From NCBI GenBank assembly GCA_003342815.1, contig PTEX01000340.1, positions 322,144-386,143 on the forward strand: a DNA stretch of 64,000 bases, written 5' to 3'. Below the pieces are notes generated by a model, which saw only the letters and a list, made by a program, of their open reading frames with translations, had not been told where the DNA came from and did no database searches. Position 1 is the first letter of the stretch; the number at the start of each line of letters is the position of its first letter. This document shows positions 1 to 13,600 of this stretch, piece after piece. The DNA is from Eudromia elegans. Lineage: Eukaryota; Chordata; Aves; Tinamiformes; Tinamidae. The position numbers and the translations under genes were made by a program.

Positions 1-95
1 GAAGGAAGGAAGGAAGGAAGGAAGGAAGGAAGGAAGGAAGGAAGGAAGGAAGGAAGGAAGGAAGGAAGGAAGGAAGGAAGGAAGGAAGGAAGGAA
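1..95. repeat. GGAA tetranucleotide microsatellite at the window edge
   Basis: About 24 uninterrupted GAAG units run off the left edge of the window, so the full length is unknown. Confidence 0.97.
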
Positions 96-556
96 CTCTT
101 AAGCATGTAGAGAGCCAGGGAGGTTTGGCAAGCAATTTTGCTATTGAGTGCACTTACTGCAAATGTTTATAGGTTGTATCTAGTACAACAAAGTGTTTAG
201 CCCATGTAATAGGCAGTGTGCAAGAAACGGCCTTCATCAGGAAAGCTGGCATTTTGGGTATGGAGGGGAATTCTTTAAGAAGTGTGTCTACGTGCAACCA
301 CAAGCTTGCCAGTTTCAGGAGATAACCTAAGAGTGAAATAAAGGGACAACAAATGCAGAGCTTATTTCTAATAAATCATCAAAGTCAATCTAGGTCTTGA
401 TGGGGGGAATGGAAATCCTTCTTCAGAGTATTTTGCTCCTAGCTCCTAGATTGCCCACCATTCTTTCTTCCAAGCTGTGCAAGCCCACATTCGCACCCTT
501 TAACTTCAGGCATTCACTAATTGCTAAATAGTTAAGAGGGGGGGAAAAAAAAAAGG

Positions 557-612
557 CTTTCTTCCTCTTTCCCTTTTCTCTCTTCCTTTCCCTTTTCTTC
601 CTTTCCCTTCCT
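557..612. repeat. Polypyrimidine tract
   Basis: Nearly pure C/T run of TTTCCC- and CTTCC-type units; degraded low-complexity sequence. Confidence 0.8.
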
Positions 613-3600
613 GATGTCTGTGGATGAACATGCTTCTCCCAGAATAGATCCCCAGTTTTGATTTAACTAGGGAAGTTCACATACATACTAACTAAAATAA
701 TGCTAAATAGTTTGCATTTGGAAATTAATCTGTCCATCGCACTGACTGGCCCAGCAATAGGAAGTATCAGGAATTGAAAAGTGTTATTTCAGTTTTGATG
801 AAGCACAGCTGGTTTACAAGACTAGTTTATTTTTATGCTAATTTCTACTTCATTCCCAGCTTCAAGAAAAAAGAAGGTCTTTGTTAGAGAGTCAATTAAC
901 CCCCTGCTCTTTGTTAAAGAAGCAGAGCATTTACTCGAAGAAACCTGGTGCCCTGGGCTTTTGCTTTTTTACTTCAGCAAAATAGAGAAATATGAAGTTA
1001 TTATTCCTAAAGTTAAATTAAACTACTAGTCATTTGGGGCTTTATTAAGTATCCTAAAAACATGCAAAAAGGGAAAAAAAAGATTTTTTTCCCGTCCCCA
1101 GACCCTGGTGATTCATAGCTAATGCCCTAGCGGTGGACTTTTCATGACATGGCATGTGTAATGTAAAGCAGTTTCATAGAGCTTGATTGCTGAACATAAC
1201 AAGCAGAAAGCCAAAATACACAATTGCTATATAAATCATGCCTCGTGAAAATGCATTGCAATACATCTGGGATTTCTTATTTTAAGACCTGGATCACCAT
1301 TTGTTGGCAAAGTTAGGCTGTTTATATTGCAATTCTGTGACCATTAAATACACAACATGTGCAGTGATGCAGCACAGAGCCCCAGAGTACCGTGGGTAGC
1401 AAGCAAAGCCTTGGAGAACTCTGCACATTTGGAATGTCGAGATCCAGAGTTGGCAGCACGTTCCCTGGGATCACAAGGCACAAGCCGTGTACCTCGCAGC
1501 AGTACCAAGCCTGGAGAACTGGGATGGCCATATCCGTCAGCACTTCCTATAAAGTTGAGCATGAGAGGCAGCAAACATTATGTGCACAGCCCCATTGCAC
1601 TGCAACAGAGCATTGTCACCACTTTTTCTGCATCACTTCTCTGTCTCATGACACCTAAGCATCACTGCCTCTGCTTATCTGTCTTCAACACCTTGGCTTC
1701 GTTCACTCATCCTAGTTTTCCTGTTTTATGCATCTCAAGATCTATCCCTTCATGCCGAGTGGCTGGACATGTGCGCTGGGGTTTACAGGGCCATGTGTGG
1801 GCATGGGAGGTTGGGGACATTGAAAATATAGTGGTTTCAGAGTTTGTTTGTTTGTTTTAAGCCGAGTTAGTACCCATACACTCAAGTCTTCTGCCACATG
1901 CAACAACCAGGATAAATGGTCCTGTTTGCCAGTAGAGAAGTGGAGGAAGAAAGTGACCTGAGGTGGACAAGTGACTGATGTTTAGCTGGAATTTCACAGA
2001 GTCTCATTATTGTAGGTAGTATATTTCTTCAAGAAGAACTAAAAGCATTTCTCTCTTTTTTATTTCCTACAGAGCCTGTAAGGAAAGAAACAGCAGAAAA
2101 TAGTGAATTTTAAAAGCCGAAGCGCCAGCCTTAGGCTGCTGCAGATGAATTGGACCAAGCAGGAACAGATGGAGATGAGCTGGCATTTACCTTTTTTGTT
2201 GCAAACGGTGATTCCCTGGTGTTTGTTACTGGGGCTCTAACACCTACTGTTAGCTGAAGTCTTCATCGTCTTAGCACAGCCTTCGCATGGTTATGGATGT
2301 GCTGTTTCCATCTCTAGTTATTGCACTTCTCGCTTATTGCTGATCTTTCTCTTTCATGTAGCCCCCAAAAGAACGCTTCCAGTTGCTCCTTTGTGTTGCT
2401 TTATTTCTAAGCTTCCTCCAAGTAGCCTAAATCATCTGTAAAACAAGCTGTGAGATGAAAGCCAGGTGCTTTCCACCATTGCTATGGTTTCCTTGAAATT
2501 CACTAGGGGATAGAGTGGAAGAAAAATAAATACTATACATAAAGAACAGAGAAATGAAAAATTGCAGAGAGAGAGGGACAACAAAGTAGAGACCCCACTA
2601 CCTTCTGTGCAAGATTTTGTTTATGATCCTTTCAAAGGCTTTCTGACAAGTTCAGGAAAGGGCTTTTTTGCTCTTGGAAAGAATAATGCCTTTTCCATGG
2701 CTCAACTTTTCTTCTGATGGGAGCTAGGAGACTTTGTTATTTTAGGTGTATTTCATTATTAAGAGCTCAAAAGGCCAACTGAAAAAAAGAAAAAGAGAAG
2801 CCTTCTCATTTCCCACCCACACTCAACACAGAAGTGAACTGTTTTTATATAAATGGTGTTTCACCTCTGAAAGATTGAAGGATACTTCGGGTCTGACATG
2901 GGGCGCTTTTTTTTTGCCTTTTTTTTTTTTTGCTTTTTTTCTCTAGGATCATGGTATCTGGAAGTTTTAATGTTTGCTCTGCCGCAGATTTTGAAGCTTA
3001 CGCATTCTTCTTGTCCTCAAGTGTCTCTTTACAATCCTGCTTTTTCAAAATGTGTAAACACTCCTTAGTTCAAGGGAGTTACTCAAAAATGTGCCAGGTT
3101 TGAGCTACTCCAGCTGCTATTGCCTTCCAGACCCCTCTCCTGTTTGCTAAAAGTGAGGACAGAGTTTGAGCCAAAACTAGATGTTAGCAAGTGACAATTA
3201 TTTTGCTTAGAAATTCTTGTGTCAGAAGAGATGCCAATACCATACATGTGTACTTAAGAGCTAATGATCCTGCCAGCAAGCAGGCCACCCCCAGGATATC
3301 TCTGAAAGAGGCACATGAGCTGGGTTTTAAAAAAAATTAATGACCTTTCTTTTGTTTTTGCAATTCAGTTCTTGCATCCTCGCTTGAAAATGCTTAGGAA
3401 TAAACTACTGCTCAATCTTTAGGACGTCTGCCTTTTCTTCTGCTATTTCTGGGACAGGCACGGTTCTCTTCATGGCACTGCTCAGCACCGTGGACGGTGG
3501 AAACAGTGATGGGGTGAGGAGGGCTCAGCTTATGAGAGGAGCTGGTAAGGAAGTGGGAGGGGTGACACAGGGCTCAGTAAAGGGCTGCAGATGATAAACA

Positions 3601-3897
3601 TGGATTTGCACATCAGTGTTACCTGCACACCACGGCCTCCTGGTCTCGGAGTCAGACATTACTGAGCACTCGTTTTGGTGCAAGCATTGAATATACGGAG
3701 GGTTCCCAGTCTCAGGATGTACTGGACGAAATCTTGCTCCTGCATGTATGTGCAGATGCCTTTAGCATCGCTCTTATGCTTGACCCTTTTTTTTCCCTTC
3801 CCAGTTTGTACATTTTATCTCAGCTGTTCAGGTAACAAGTTCCAGGGGCATAAAAGACTTTGCACGTTTGAGTTCAGTGGCAACAAAGTGAGAATTA

Positions 3898-3931
3898 CAG
3901 GTGCAGTTCTTGTACAGGTGCAGTTCTTGTA
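3898..3931. repeat. Exact 17-bp tandem duplication
   Basis: The unit caggtgcagttcttgta occurs twice in direct succession with no mismatch. Confidence 0.95.
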
Positions 3932-4937
3932 CTGGTCTCAAGCAGGGAGGGTGGAGGCACCAGTCCTAGAAGCAGTGATAATGTTCAGTAGTACAGGACT
4001 CTGCACTGTGGGGAAATGAAGGACAGACCAGTGTGGAAAAATCTTTAGTAAATGAGATTTCACCATATCACAAAGCAGAGATTATTAACTAAAAAGCTGA
4101 GGTAAAATACTCCAGGGTATAGCGTGTCAACAACAATGAAATGAGAGGGTCATCAAGGTTGATAAACATGCCATAGATGTTCTCTGCATTATATGCTCCC
4201 TTGTTTTTATTTTGTGATCAGAGCTGTGATTCATATCAAGTGGCTAGATCTGTTTACATGAATTAAGTGATATCTAGCTCTGTTACTGGGAGACTTGCGT
4301 TTAAACAAACAAATAAAACTGCAGTTTCCTGAGTGATCCTGAATAATAGACTTCACAAATCATGACTTTGTCCTTCATTCTTAAAGTAGAATACAGCAAA
4401 AAGCACCAGTCTATTCTGAGTCTGCCTTGGCCAAGGTACAGCCCAACTTGTAATGAAAATAGCAGTGGTAGCTGCTTTCTCTTCTTTACTAGATTGAAAT
4501 TCAGTGCCCTCTGGTACAAAAGATCCTCCTCAGCTGAAAATCTGAAAGTAACTGCTCTTACTTTCCTTCTCTGCCAGGGATAATTTATCATTTCTACCCC
4601 TGCAGGAAGGAAAGTCATTCTGAGACCTGAAACAGTGATAGATGAACATAAATTGCTAGTATGAGCAACCGGAGCCTAGCCTGCCCTATAACGCTCCCTT
4701 GGACCACGTGGTCATGAAGGCTGGAGAGGAAGAGAAGCCTCAAGGCCGAGGCAGCTGTACAGGAGCATTTGGGTGCTGCTCTATGAGGTTTGCATCAGCC
4801 CACAGTGATATCCTCCTGGAGGAGAAAGGCAACATAGCAATGGTTAAGCATCTCAGTATAGATGCATATTCAAATTGCACTTTCTGAGGCTAACATACTG
4901 TCGCTTCCAAACAAAAAAAGGCCACAGGAACCCTTAA

Positions 4938-4959
4938 GTGTCACTTAGCTAAGTGACAC
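4938..4959. repeat. Perfect 22-bp palindrome
   Basis: GTGTCACTTAG is followed at once by CTAAGTGACAC, its exact reverse complement with no loop. Flanking cttaa and cttag strings hint at a longer, imperfect inverted repeat. Confidence 0.95.
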
Positions 4960-7900
4960 CTTAGTCGGCTAAGTAGCATCAGTTTTTCTGAGCCACTGGA
5001 AGGATTCTGTGAGCTTTTTCACTGGTATCAGTGTTTCATAAAAGTGTTGCATATATATTTCCATTCCTGAAAAATGTACCCCCTGCCCCCCAAAAAAGAA
5101 AAAAGATGCAACCTTTTCTATAAAGAAGGAATCAGTCCAGTGTCAGTCCACTTGGTTAAAAGCACAAATAAGCCATAACTGATTTTTATCCAAGTGAAGG
5201 TAAAGAAATCATATATCAAGGCAGGTAAAGCAGGACCTGGGAACTTTGACTCACCTTTGCTCTTATCAGAAGCTTGTGTGCTGACTGTCTGCATTGTGGT
5301 GTCTGGTTTGGTCAAGGAATATATTCAAGGATTTATGCTAAGTCCACTAGTAAAGTGCAAGTTCTACATCGGCATCTCTTCCAGCTAGACAGTTTCCATG
5401 AAATTTGTAAGATTAGAAGGCTTGCACTTAAAAGGTGTTATTATTATTTTATTTTTCTATGTGGACGACTGTCTGAAATTGCCCAGCCCTTTATTTGTTT
5501 GTCTTTCTTTTTTCTTTTTTTCCTAAGCAAAACACACACTGAAGCCAATTAAGTGCTTCAAAATTCTGTAAAGAAAAAAAAAAGACAACTATGGAGATAA
5601 AAAATCTGAATTCTACTGGCCATCCATAGATAATAACAAAATTTCAAAAAGTCAAACTAGATGTTGTAGGATTGCAGTCTTTGCAAACTGTCCTTGCAGT
5701 GAATTCAGAAAGAAAAATGGATTCTGAGCAGTTTTGTTTACACAACTCTATTTCGGCCCAGCTATGGCTGCAATCACATGAAAGGAGGCAGAGGTTGAGG
5801 CGAGTTAGAGAAAAGCCCCACATTTCTCATGTGCTGCTTCCCCCATGGCGGCCATGCCAAGGAGCTTTGTCATGAGAGCAGCATCTCATGGGTGAAAAAC
5901 ATAGTCGTGTGGTCAGGCAGAGGGACAGAAAGGGAGGCAAGGAGGTGCATGAAGTGGAACTGAACTGTACTACCCTGTTCTCTGCCTTGAGGATTTTGTG
6001 AAGAGGTACAGACTTGGCTGGGATACAGCAGAGCAGCCACTGAATATGGATAGCACAAATAATTTATTATGATGAACCAATAATGTAGATTATCATGATG
6101 GCAGACCTGGCCTGGAGTGCAATGGAATGAATTTTGTCTTGGCTGAGGATCTAAAGTTTGTTGTTAAGAGATGTCAATTACTGCGCTCTATGATGAGCTT
6201 GGTCTGGGCTCTGTTGCATTGGCTTTTAGCTTGCACTACAGAGCTATAACTCAGCCAGCTGGGGTGTGTCAAAGAATACATACGACTTTGTCAATATTAC
6301 AGGACCTGCCAGGAAGTGGAAAAACTGACAGCCCGGTGACCCCTCTGCCTTTCCAGCATCTCCCTGCATTTCTGCCGCGCTCGCTTACGTCGCCTGGCTA
6401 GGAGGTTTGGCTGTTGTGGCAGCACCCATGCCACCACAGATACCACCAGCAGGATGTGTGCATGCCTTTCTTCACAGTGCTTTTTGTAGATGTGTTTTTC
6501 TAGTCCAGCAGCTGCATAGCATTTTTTCAAGTTTCCTGTATCGACCTTGGAAGCAAATTAGCCATTGTGTCAGTGAGCCAGAACAGGGTGATGAGGTGAG
6601 GAAAGCATCTAAAAGTTGTCAGTGCAAAAATCAGAATCCTGCTTTTTCTACCCATTTTCCCGTACACAGTGATATCAACAAAGCCCTCATGACTCGAAAC
6701 AGTATCTCATGGGTTTCTCTAAAACACCAGTGCCTTACGCTCTTACTTGCAAAGCTAGCTTTTCCCAAAAATATTTACCTGACCTACGGAACTTTAAGAT
6801 TAGGTGAACTATATCAATTGAAAGTCAAAAGGACCTAGTTTCTCAAGTGCCTAGATTACTCAGATGTGTGTCTGAGCCTATTTTGCTGAGTTCAGTGAAG
6901 GAGATTCTGGTTGTGCAAAAGGATCTTTACCAGTCTACCACTGGTTGTTCCAGGCTAGGTTATTCTAGTCCAGGAATCAAAAGACACAGTCCTAGTGAAA
7001 GGCACCTTTGTACCAGTGCCTTGTATTGCCATGTGATGGAGCAATCACTGAAGGAAAAACATTGCACCCTGACCAACACACACCAGTGATTTTTTTTTGG
7101 TGTAGGCCATAGACACCCAAGTAGTTTAGACACTTTTGAAAATACTACTCTTCATCCAAGTAAAGTAAAAGGGACGCCAATATTCACAGTGAGTGGCTGT
7201 GCTACTAATGTTGCTTAAAGCAACCTCCCACAAGCTTCCACCTTTGGTGAGAAACTCCATAACTGAAAAGCTTGGACATGGTCCAAACCAAACAGAGTGT
7301 TTTTCATTAGAAGTGGAAAAAAATTATACTGTGTATAAATTTGCTACGAAACCATGTTGTTTGCTATGAACTAATAGTGACATACGTGTGATTTTAATAA
7401 AGAAAAGCATGATTTCATTAGTTAACACTGTGCACAAGTCAAGCAAAAGATGAAAAACAAAGCAGGTCCATTCATTCATCAAAGAAGCACACATCAATAA
7501 AACAATATGAGTCTTTGCAATGACAGTTCCAAACTGGGTGGGCTTTCACCTCCTAATTGCTTCCTCACCAGCCTTGACCCATTGCTGGTCCAATGTGTGC
7601 CCACAGCCAGTGGGGAAGCCTGAGAGATGAACTGTGACAGTTGAGACTGGCACAGCCCTCCCTAGGGGACACCATGCTGGTACCGTGCAGATGTCTGACC
7701 TTGCCACCAGCCAGCGGGCAGAAATCACTGCATGAAGCCACTGTCAGGGCTCTCGCACGGTTCAAGAGCTCTCCTGCTGCGGGGATGCCAAGCTGCAGCC
7801 TGGACTGCCCTCAGCCCAGCTGGTGGCTGCAGATCTGACTGCTCCACTGTCCCCGTCTGCTGCTCTCCCTTGCGGACCAGCCCTTGCTGCTGCCTGCTGA

Positions 7901-10617
7901 TTTACAAGCTGTCCGTGTGTGCACCCAGCGGTCAGGGTGTTGTGAGAGCAGGTCACAGCAGGGACGCTTCTCCAAACCCAAGTCCACCCACCTCACCCAG
8001 TTGCTCCTCCCTGGGACTTTCAGCCAGGCAGCACTTCTGGAGTATTTATGGGGTTTATTCAATGCTGCCCTCGTAAACACTTGGTTCAGCTATACTACAT
8101 CAGGAATGAGATTACCCATATGTGGCACCCAGCTGAGAAAATAGTTAACCAATGGGTGCGCTGGGACTGGGAAATAGCTGTTGCTTCTGTCAGTGCCTCT
8201 AGACTGGAGACCCAGCACACAGCCAATAAATGCAAAGAGAGGAAATATAGTCAGCTGAGCAAAACATTGGACCAAGACTCTGGAGATAAGAGAGATGATT
8301 CCTTGTCCTGCCACAGCTTGCATATGACTAAGCAATTCGCAGTGATTGACTTTTTCATTTAAAAAAAAAAAAAAAGTGTAATAGTTCTATTCTCTGACTC
8401 TGTTCCCTGTCCTTTGTTAATTTTGCAATGTGGGGAATGCCTCTTTATAATGTATTTACAGAGAAACTAGAACAGAGAACAAACATTTCCACACAAGAAC
8501 ATTTCCACCAGGAAATGAGGCCACTTCTGGTGCAGGGCTCAACAGTCTCTCAGTAGAGCAATTCAGTCACTCAGTTGACTCACTGTCAACTCAGTGGTGA
8601 GCTGGTAAGTTATGCGCTTACCTCATTCTTTGGAGAAGACTTTGGATAGGAAAGCAGACAGGAGGAATTACATCAGAATGTGTTGGACACTAAGAATTAA
8701 GGACAAAGGAAGGCAAAATATATCTGCTGTTCATTGTTATTAAACCAAAAAGGAAAATATATTAAAAAGAAAAGTAAAAGTAATGGATTCAAGTTCACTG
8801 AAAAGGTAGATTCTTTGCAATCAAATAACTTAGCTGGACTAACAACTTAGCCAGGAAGCTAATAAGCTTGCATGCTTAACCTCTGCAACTCTCTTAAGTT
8901 CTGATTTTCTGAAGGAATGGTTGTAAAGAAGGCACCAAAACCAGTGAGCCTTGCTTAAAAGTAGAATGCTGAAGTAGAGTCTTGTGGGAAATGGCTGTGC
9001 TCCTGGAAAACCTATAAAGCTTTAAAGTTAGCAGTTTTATCATTCAGACCAACGTGGCTCCTCGCAGCCACCAAGGAAGGAGCTGGAGGTTCTCCAAGGA
9101 GGAGGGAACTGTGGACTGCTTCAAGGTGAGTCTGTGAGGCTTCGGTGGAGCAGGGCAGGAATGGGCTCTGCCAGAAAAACAAGGAGCAGCACCACAGATC
9201 TCCAAAACACTGCTGCAGCACAGAGGGATCTCTGTTAGACCGGAGTGACCCGACAACAAGAGATGCATTATTGAGGATTTTGGCTGCTATCTACTGCATC
9301 AAATTCACTAGCTGGTCACATGGCTGTTGGACAGGAATATAAATCCACAGCACTCTGCAAAAAAAATATCATCATAGATGTTCCCTGGGTTTCTCCTATG
9401 GGCCTGTATTCCTTTCATGCATGGAAATTCCCCTAGGACAACTAAGAGCTTTCCTTTCTAAATACTGAGATGAAAAGCTTAACCTGAGTAGGACAAAAGC
9501 TCTGGTGGCCATGTCAAACTGACCCTCTGTAAGCCAGTCGCTGGCGCTTTGGGCTTGTTTTTTTGTTAGATCTTGTGCAGGATGGAGCCCAAGCCATCTG
9601 GCTGCCAGCCCCTGTGTTTCCTGTTATGTTGAGGATAGTTGGGTTTGTTTCTTTCCTCTCCTTTGTGACAGCTGGAAACGCGTCCTTTGTTTCTCAAACC
9701 AAAGCCAAGGCCATGGCCATAGCCACATTTTGCTGAGACAATCAACCTGAAACAATCTTGTTGAATTTTGTTGAGACAATCAAGTACTGCCGACCTGACA
9801 GATGTGGGGACTAAGTATGTAAAGCAATTGCTTGAAATCAGCCTCACTACCATGCATTCATGTCTTTATAGATATGAGGGAACGACAGCACAGATTTTGC
9901 CCTGCAAATACAAGTGCAACTTTATTTAAAAATAGAGCTGGTACAGCATCTGAGATAGATTGAGAAGATTGATGCCACTGGAAGAGGTTTTCTTCTAGAA
10001 TCATTACATGTAAGGAAAGATCCCATCATGATCTTATCTCATTTCTGTTGTAAACATCCAGTTTTCACATTGCAGTCAGAAAAGCAACTCTGGGTGTATA
10101 TAAAACTAAGAGCGCTGCTTCCACTTTCTTTCCAACAAAGGCTAAACTTGATTTTGACCTTGGTACAGACAGATCATATTTGTAAATCTGTAGTCTTCAT
10201 GAGAATAAAAACGAAGTCTGAAGTCCAGAGGCTACTCAGGTCAGGGACAAAGCTTCACATTAAGAGCAGTACTGAGTGGTATTGAGTGGTGAGCTGTCTC
10301 CACTCTGAGAGTGATCAGAGGATAGAAGGTTACAGCAATCCTAACTTGGAGGCACCAAAAATGCCTTGACTTTGAACTTAAAAAGCTAAATGTCCTATTT
10401 GTCAAAAATATCAAAAATAGCTCTTGTACTTTTTATATATATGAAAATCATATCCTTCTTTAAAATTACATTAATTGAATGGCTGAGATTTTCAAAGAAA
10501 AGTATTCTGCATTATTTTGAACATCTTGTATAGTTCTAGGACTAATGATTGAGGAAAATAAAAGTCTTGTTTGTAATCACTCAGAATCCTAAACTGACTG
10601 CCAATAAGTTTCAGAGA

Positions 10618-10650
10618 AATTTTCCCATTGACTTCAGTATGTCCTAAATC
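10618..10650. repeat. Possible worn copy of an old amniote dispersed repeat
   Basis: The core ttcccattgacttcagta resembles the CATTGACTTCAATGG motif that recurs in bird, turtle and crocodile genomes. Assigned from memory of that motif only. Confidence 0.35.
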
Positions 10651-13600
10651 TGCTACAATGCTTTTATGTGTTTAGTCTATGTGCATCTTTTTCCATATCT
10701 AGCTGTACTACAGTAATTCTGTTTTGCCTATTTACAGGCTAACTATAGCCCAGTTAAATTTTAATTACACTCTATATGATTTTGACTGATTGTATCTAGC
10801 AAGGTATCCATCTCTATGTAGTAGACATAACCATATTCATTAAGCAATTTAACATCCCAAAGAAAGTAAAAAATAGGACAGACAGAGACACAGGAGCAAC
10901 ACTGTTGCTGGTGGTTAATTAATACTGGGCCATTGCTACTTCTTCACCTGCTATCAAACAGCCTCGGATTCAGCTCAGTGATGAGTTGTTCTCAGAAGAT
11001 GCTTGATAAAAGTCCATCTGCTGATGAGCCAGCTCTCTCAGTTATGTGCAAATATCCTCACTGTGTTGTGAATTTTGTAATGAACAGAGATCATGGGACA
11101 AGGGGAAAGCTTAAGGAATGTGTAGGAGGAGTCTGGTTATCACTTCTGAAACTGGGAGGGATGCTTTTGGCTTCTGCTTTAGGGGCCAAATGCAACTATC
11201 TTATACAGCTGGGGAATGCTCACAATTCCAGTCATGAAGATGGGAACGCCTGTTGAAAATACCTAGCGTTCCTCCAAGGGTTATCCCTCAGAGCTGCAGG
11301 ACACAGTTCAGCTTATCATCAGCTCTTGTGAATTCCAGAAAGTGCCTCTCCCATCTCTAGCTGGAGCAGGAGCATGAAGGAGCCTGATCTGCTCCGTAAC
11401 CATTCCTAATGTGCAACCTCTGAAAGAGTGAAGTGCAAATTCTGACAGCGTGAAAAAAAATAGTGTGGATGAATGAGGCCCTCCTGCTGAATATGACCCA
11501 CTGTGCATTAGCACAAGCATGTCAGGAGTTCTCTTTGTGCCGACTGCTTTTTATATTATTCTGTGGATGAGCCAAGTTACCAGTGAGGCAATACTGTATA
11601 GGATGAATGATGACTCTAAGGAAAGGGATGGCCTGACAACACTCACAGTACTGAGAGGCGTTAACGCCAGGAAGGGAGAAGTTGTTGGATAAAGGAAGTG
11701 TGGGGCTATGAAGAGGAAAAGGAAGCTGAAAGCTGAGCCCTCATAGACGAAGATTGCAGTTTGAGATCTATGGTCTTTGATACTTCAACATAGTGCATGC
11801 ACCGTTTGCAACCATGTAAATACATTTCAGAAATAATAGTTTGAAAAAATTTTCTCATGGTTTCAGAAGTGTTTATCCTCTACAAAAAAAAAAAAAAAAA
11901 TCACTCAGTACTACCCTGCCTCTGCTATTTCTGAGATTAATGCTAAAAGAACCAGACATTTCAGTAGGAGGCAAATGCTGGACAGTTTTCAAACTCCCTA
12001 CTTCCATGCTCAGATTAGCCATAGTAGGTGATATATTATGAATCCACAGGCCTCAGTAGTAATCACAAAAGACAAATTTTCACAAACATAAACTCCAACA
12101 GCAGCAAAATACTTTTTCCAGTCCATTCCCTCCCAGCTTGCCAAAAACAACTGAGCTACCCTCGAAATACTGCTCAGGGCTCACCACTTTCAGCAGAAAG
12201 CAAGCAGATGCAAGCAGTCTCAGAGTAAAGGGGAAGATCAGTGTCAACCATGATTAGTTCAGCAATTTTTCCCAAAAACATTATTATTCCTCCTGCTTCA
12301 TGCACACCCGTCTCTTAAAACTCCACTTTGTACGTATTATTCATTAATCCTAGCAGTCTTTGAGAATGAGCAATCCTAGCAGACTGGTAATTGTGGGTTA
12401 CTTTCTGAGTATAAATCAATTCGTAACTTAAAAGGTTTGTCACAGCCCATTAAGTTTTACTGGTGTCCCATACTCTCAACAACTAACTCCTCTGCCGCCT
12501 CCAACAAGGATGGAGCCTTCATCTCCTAGCACCCACAAAGGCCAGGGGAAGAGCAGACTCGTTTCTTATTTATGAAGAGTCTCTTTTTGGTCGTGTAAAG
12601 TCTATTACACATTCTGATCTTTGTAATTGACTTCCCGACATACAGATCATGCTCTGTAGATGCAGAAATGGAGCAAAAAATGAAAGCCCACAGTGGATAG
12701 CAGTTACTATGGGCAGTGCAATGAAACGAGCAAGTGGAAATCTACATGTGCAACAGGCCATTTGGATTTGGAGATCCCTACTTTGTTCCAGGTATGCTCA
12801 TGTCCAAATGAGGCGTGACAGCTTTCCAAAGGCATAACAACACAATATGTTGGAATAAATATTATGTCAGTAATCTCAGTGGACAGCTTAATACACCTTA
12901 AAGTGTTGTCATGTGTTAGCATGAAATTAAATCCCTATATCTATGCAGTCTGAAGATTATTATGTGATCACTGCCTAGAGAAGACATCCAAATGCCACAT
13001 TTTTTTGTGACGTTAAATAAAAAGAAAAGCAGACAAATGGAAAACTGAAAGTAATCAAAACTGATCACATCACCACGACACAGTCATCCCTTCCAAAATA
13101 CCATTTCTCAAGATTTATCTGAAAATAGGTCTTGTTTGGAGTAGATGCTGGTTGAAAATAGCTGCAGCTGGGGAAGTGGGAGAGTCAGAACATGGCTGTG
13201 GGTAGGCAAGAGACTGCATATCTAGTGGACAGGGGAGTTGCCATCCACAAGTCTCCTGTTGTCTCTGTGGGTGGAAACCATCTGTGCCCTTTGAACGATA
13301 GCTGTGTCCCATGTGAGCTGTACGGCCAGTGTCCCTCAGGTACTCATTCACGCCTGGAGAGAAACCAAAGGATTTGGCCACCCAAGGAGAAACACTGGCA
13401 GAAGCAGGTTGGGGTCCCTCCTCACCCCAACTCTGCTGCTTCAGGCACAGGTGAGATCTTCAGCAGGGCTGCTGGAGGAGGCTGTGGCTGCATTGGTCTC
13501 AGCTACGTAAGATGATTTAGGGCTGCAAGGCCAAAAACATAAATACTGACATTTCAGAAAGTGGAAACAGCATTTCAGCTGTGCTTCCTGAGAAGCAATG

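Noticed and set aside
1357..1860. 167-codon plus-strand open frame
   Set aside because: No domain, no splice or promoter context, and overlapping frames are also open in this GC-richer patch.
7560..8060. GC-rich patch with many overlapping frames, considered as a possible gene or exon
   Set aside because: No frame shows a recognisable domain or paired splice sites; overlap on both strands suggests composition only.
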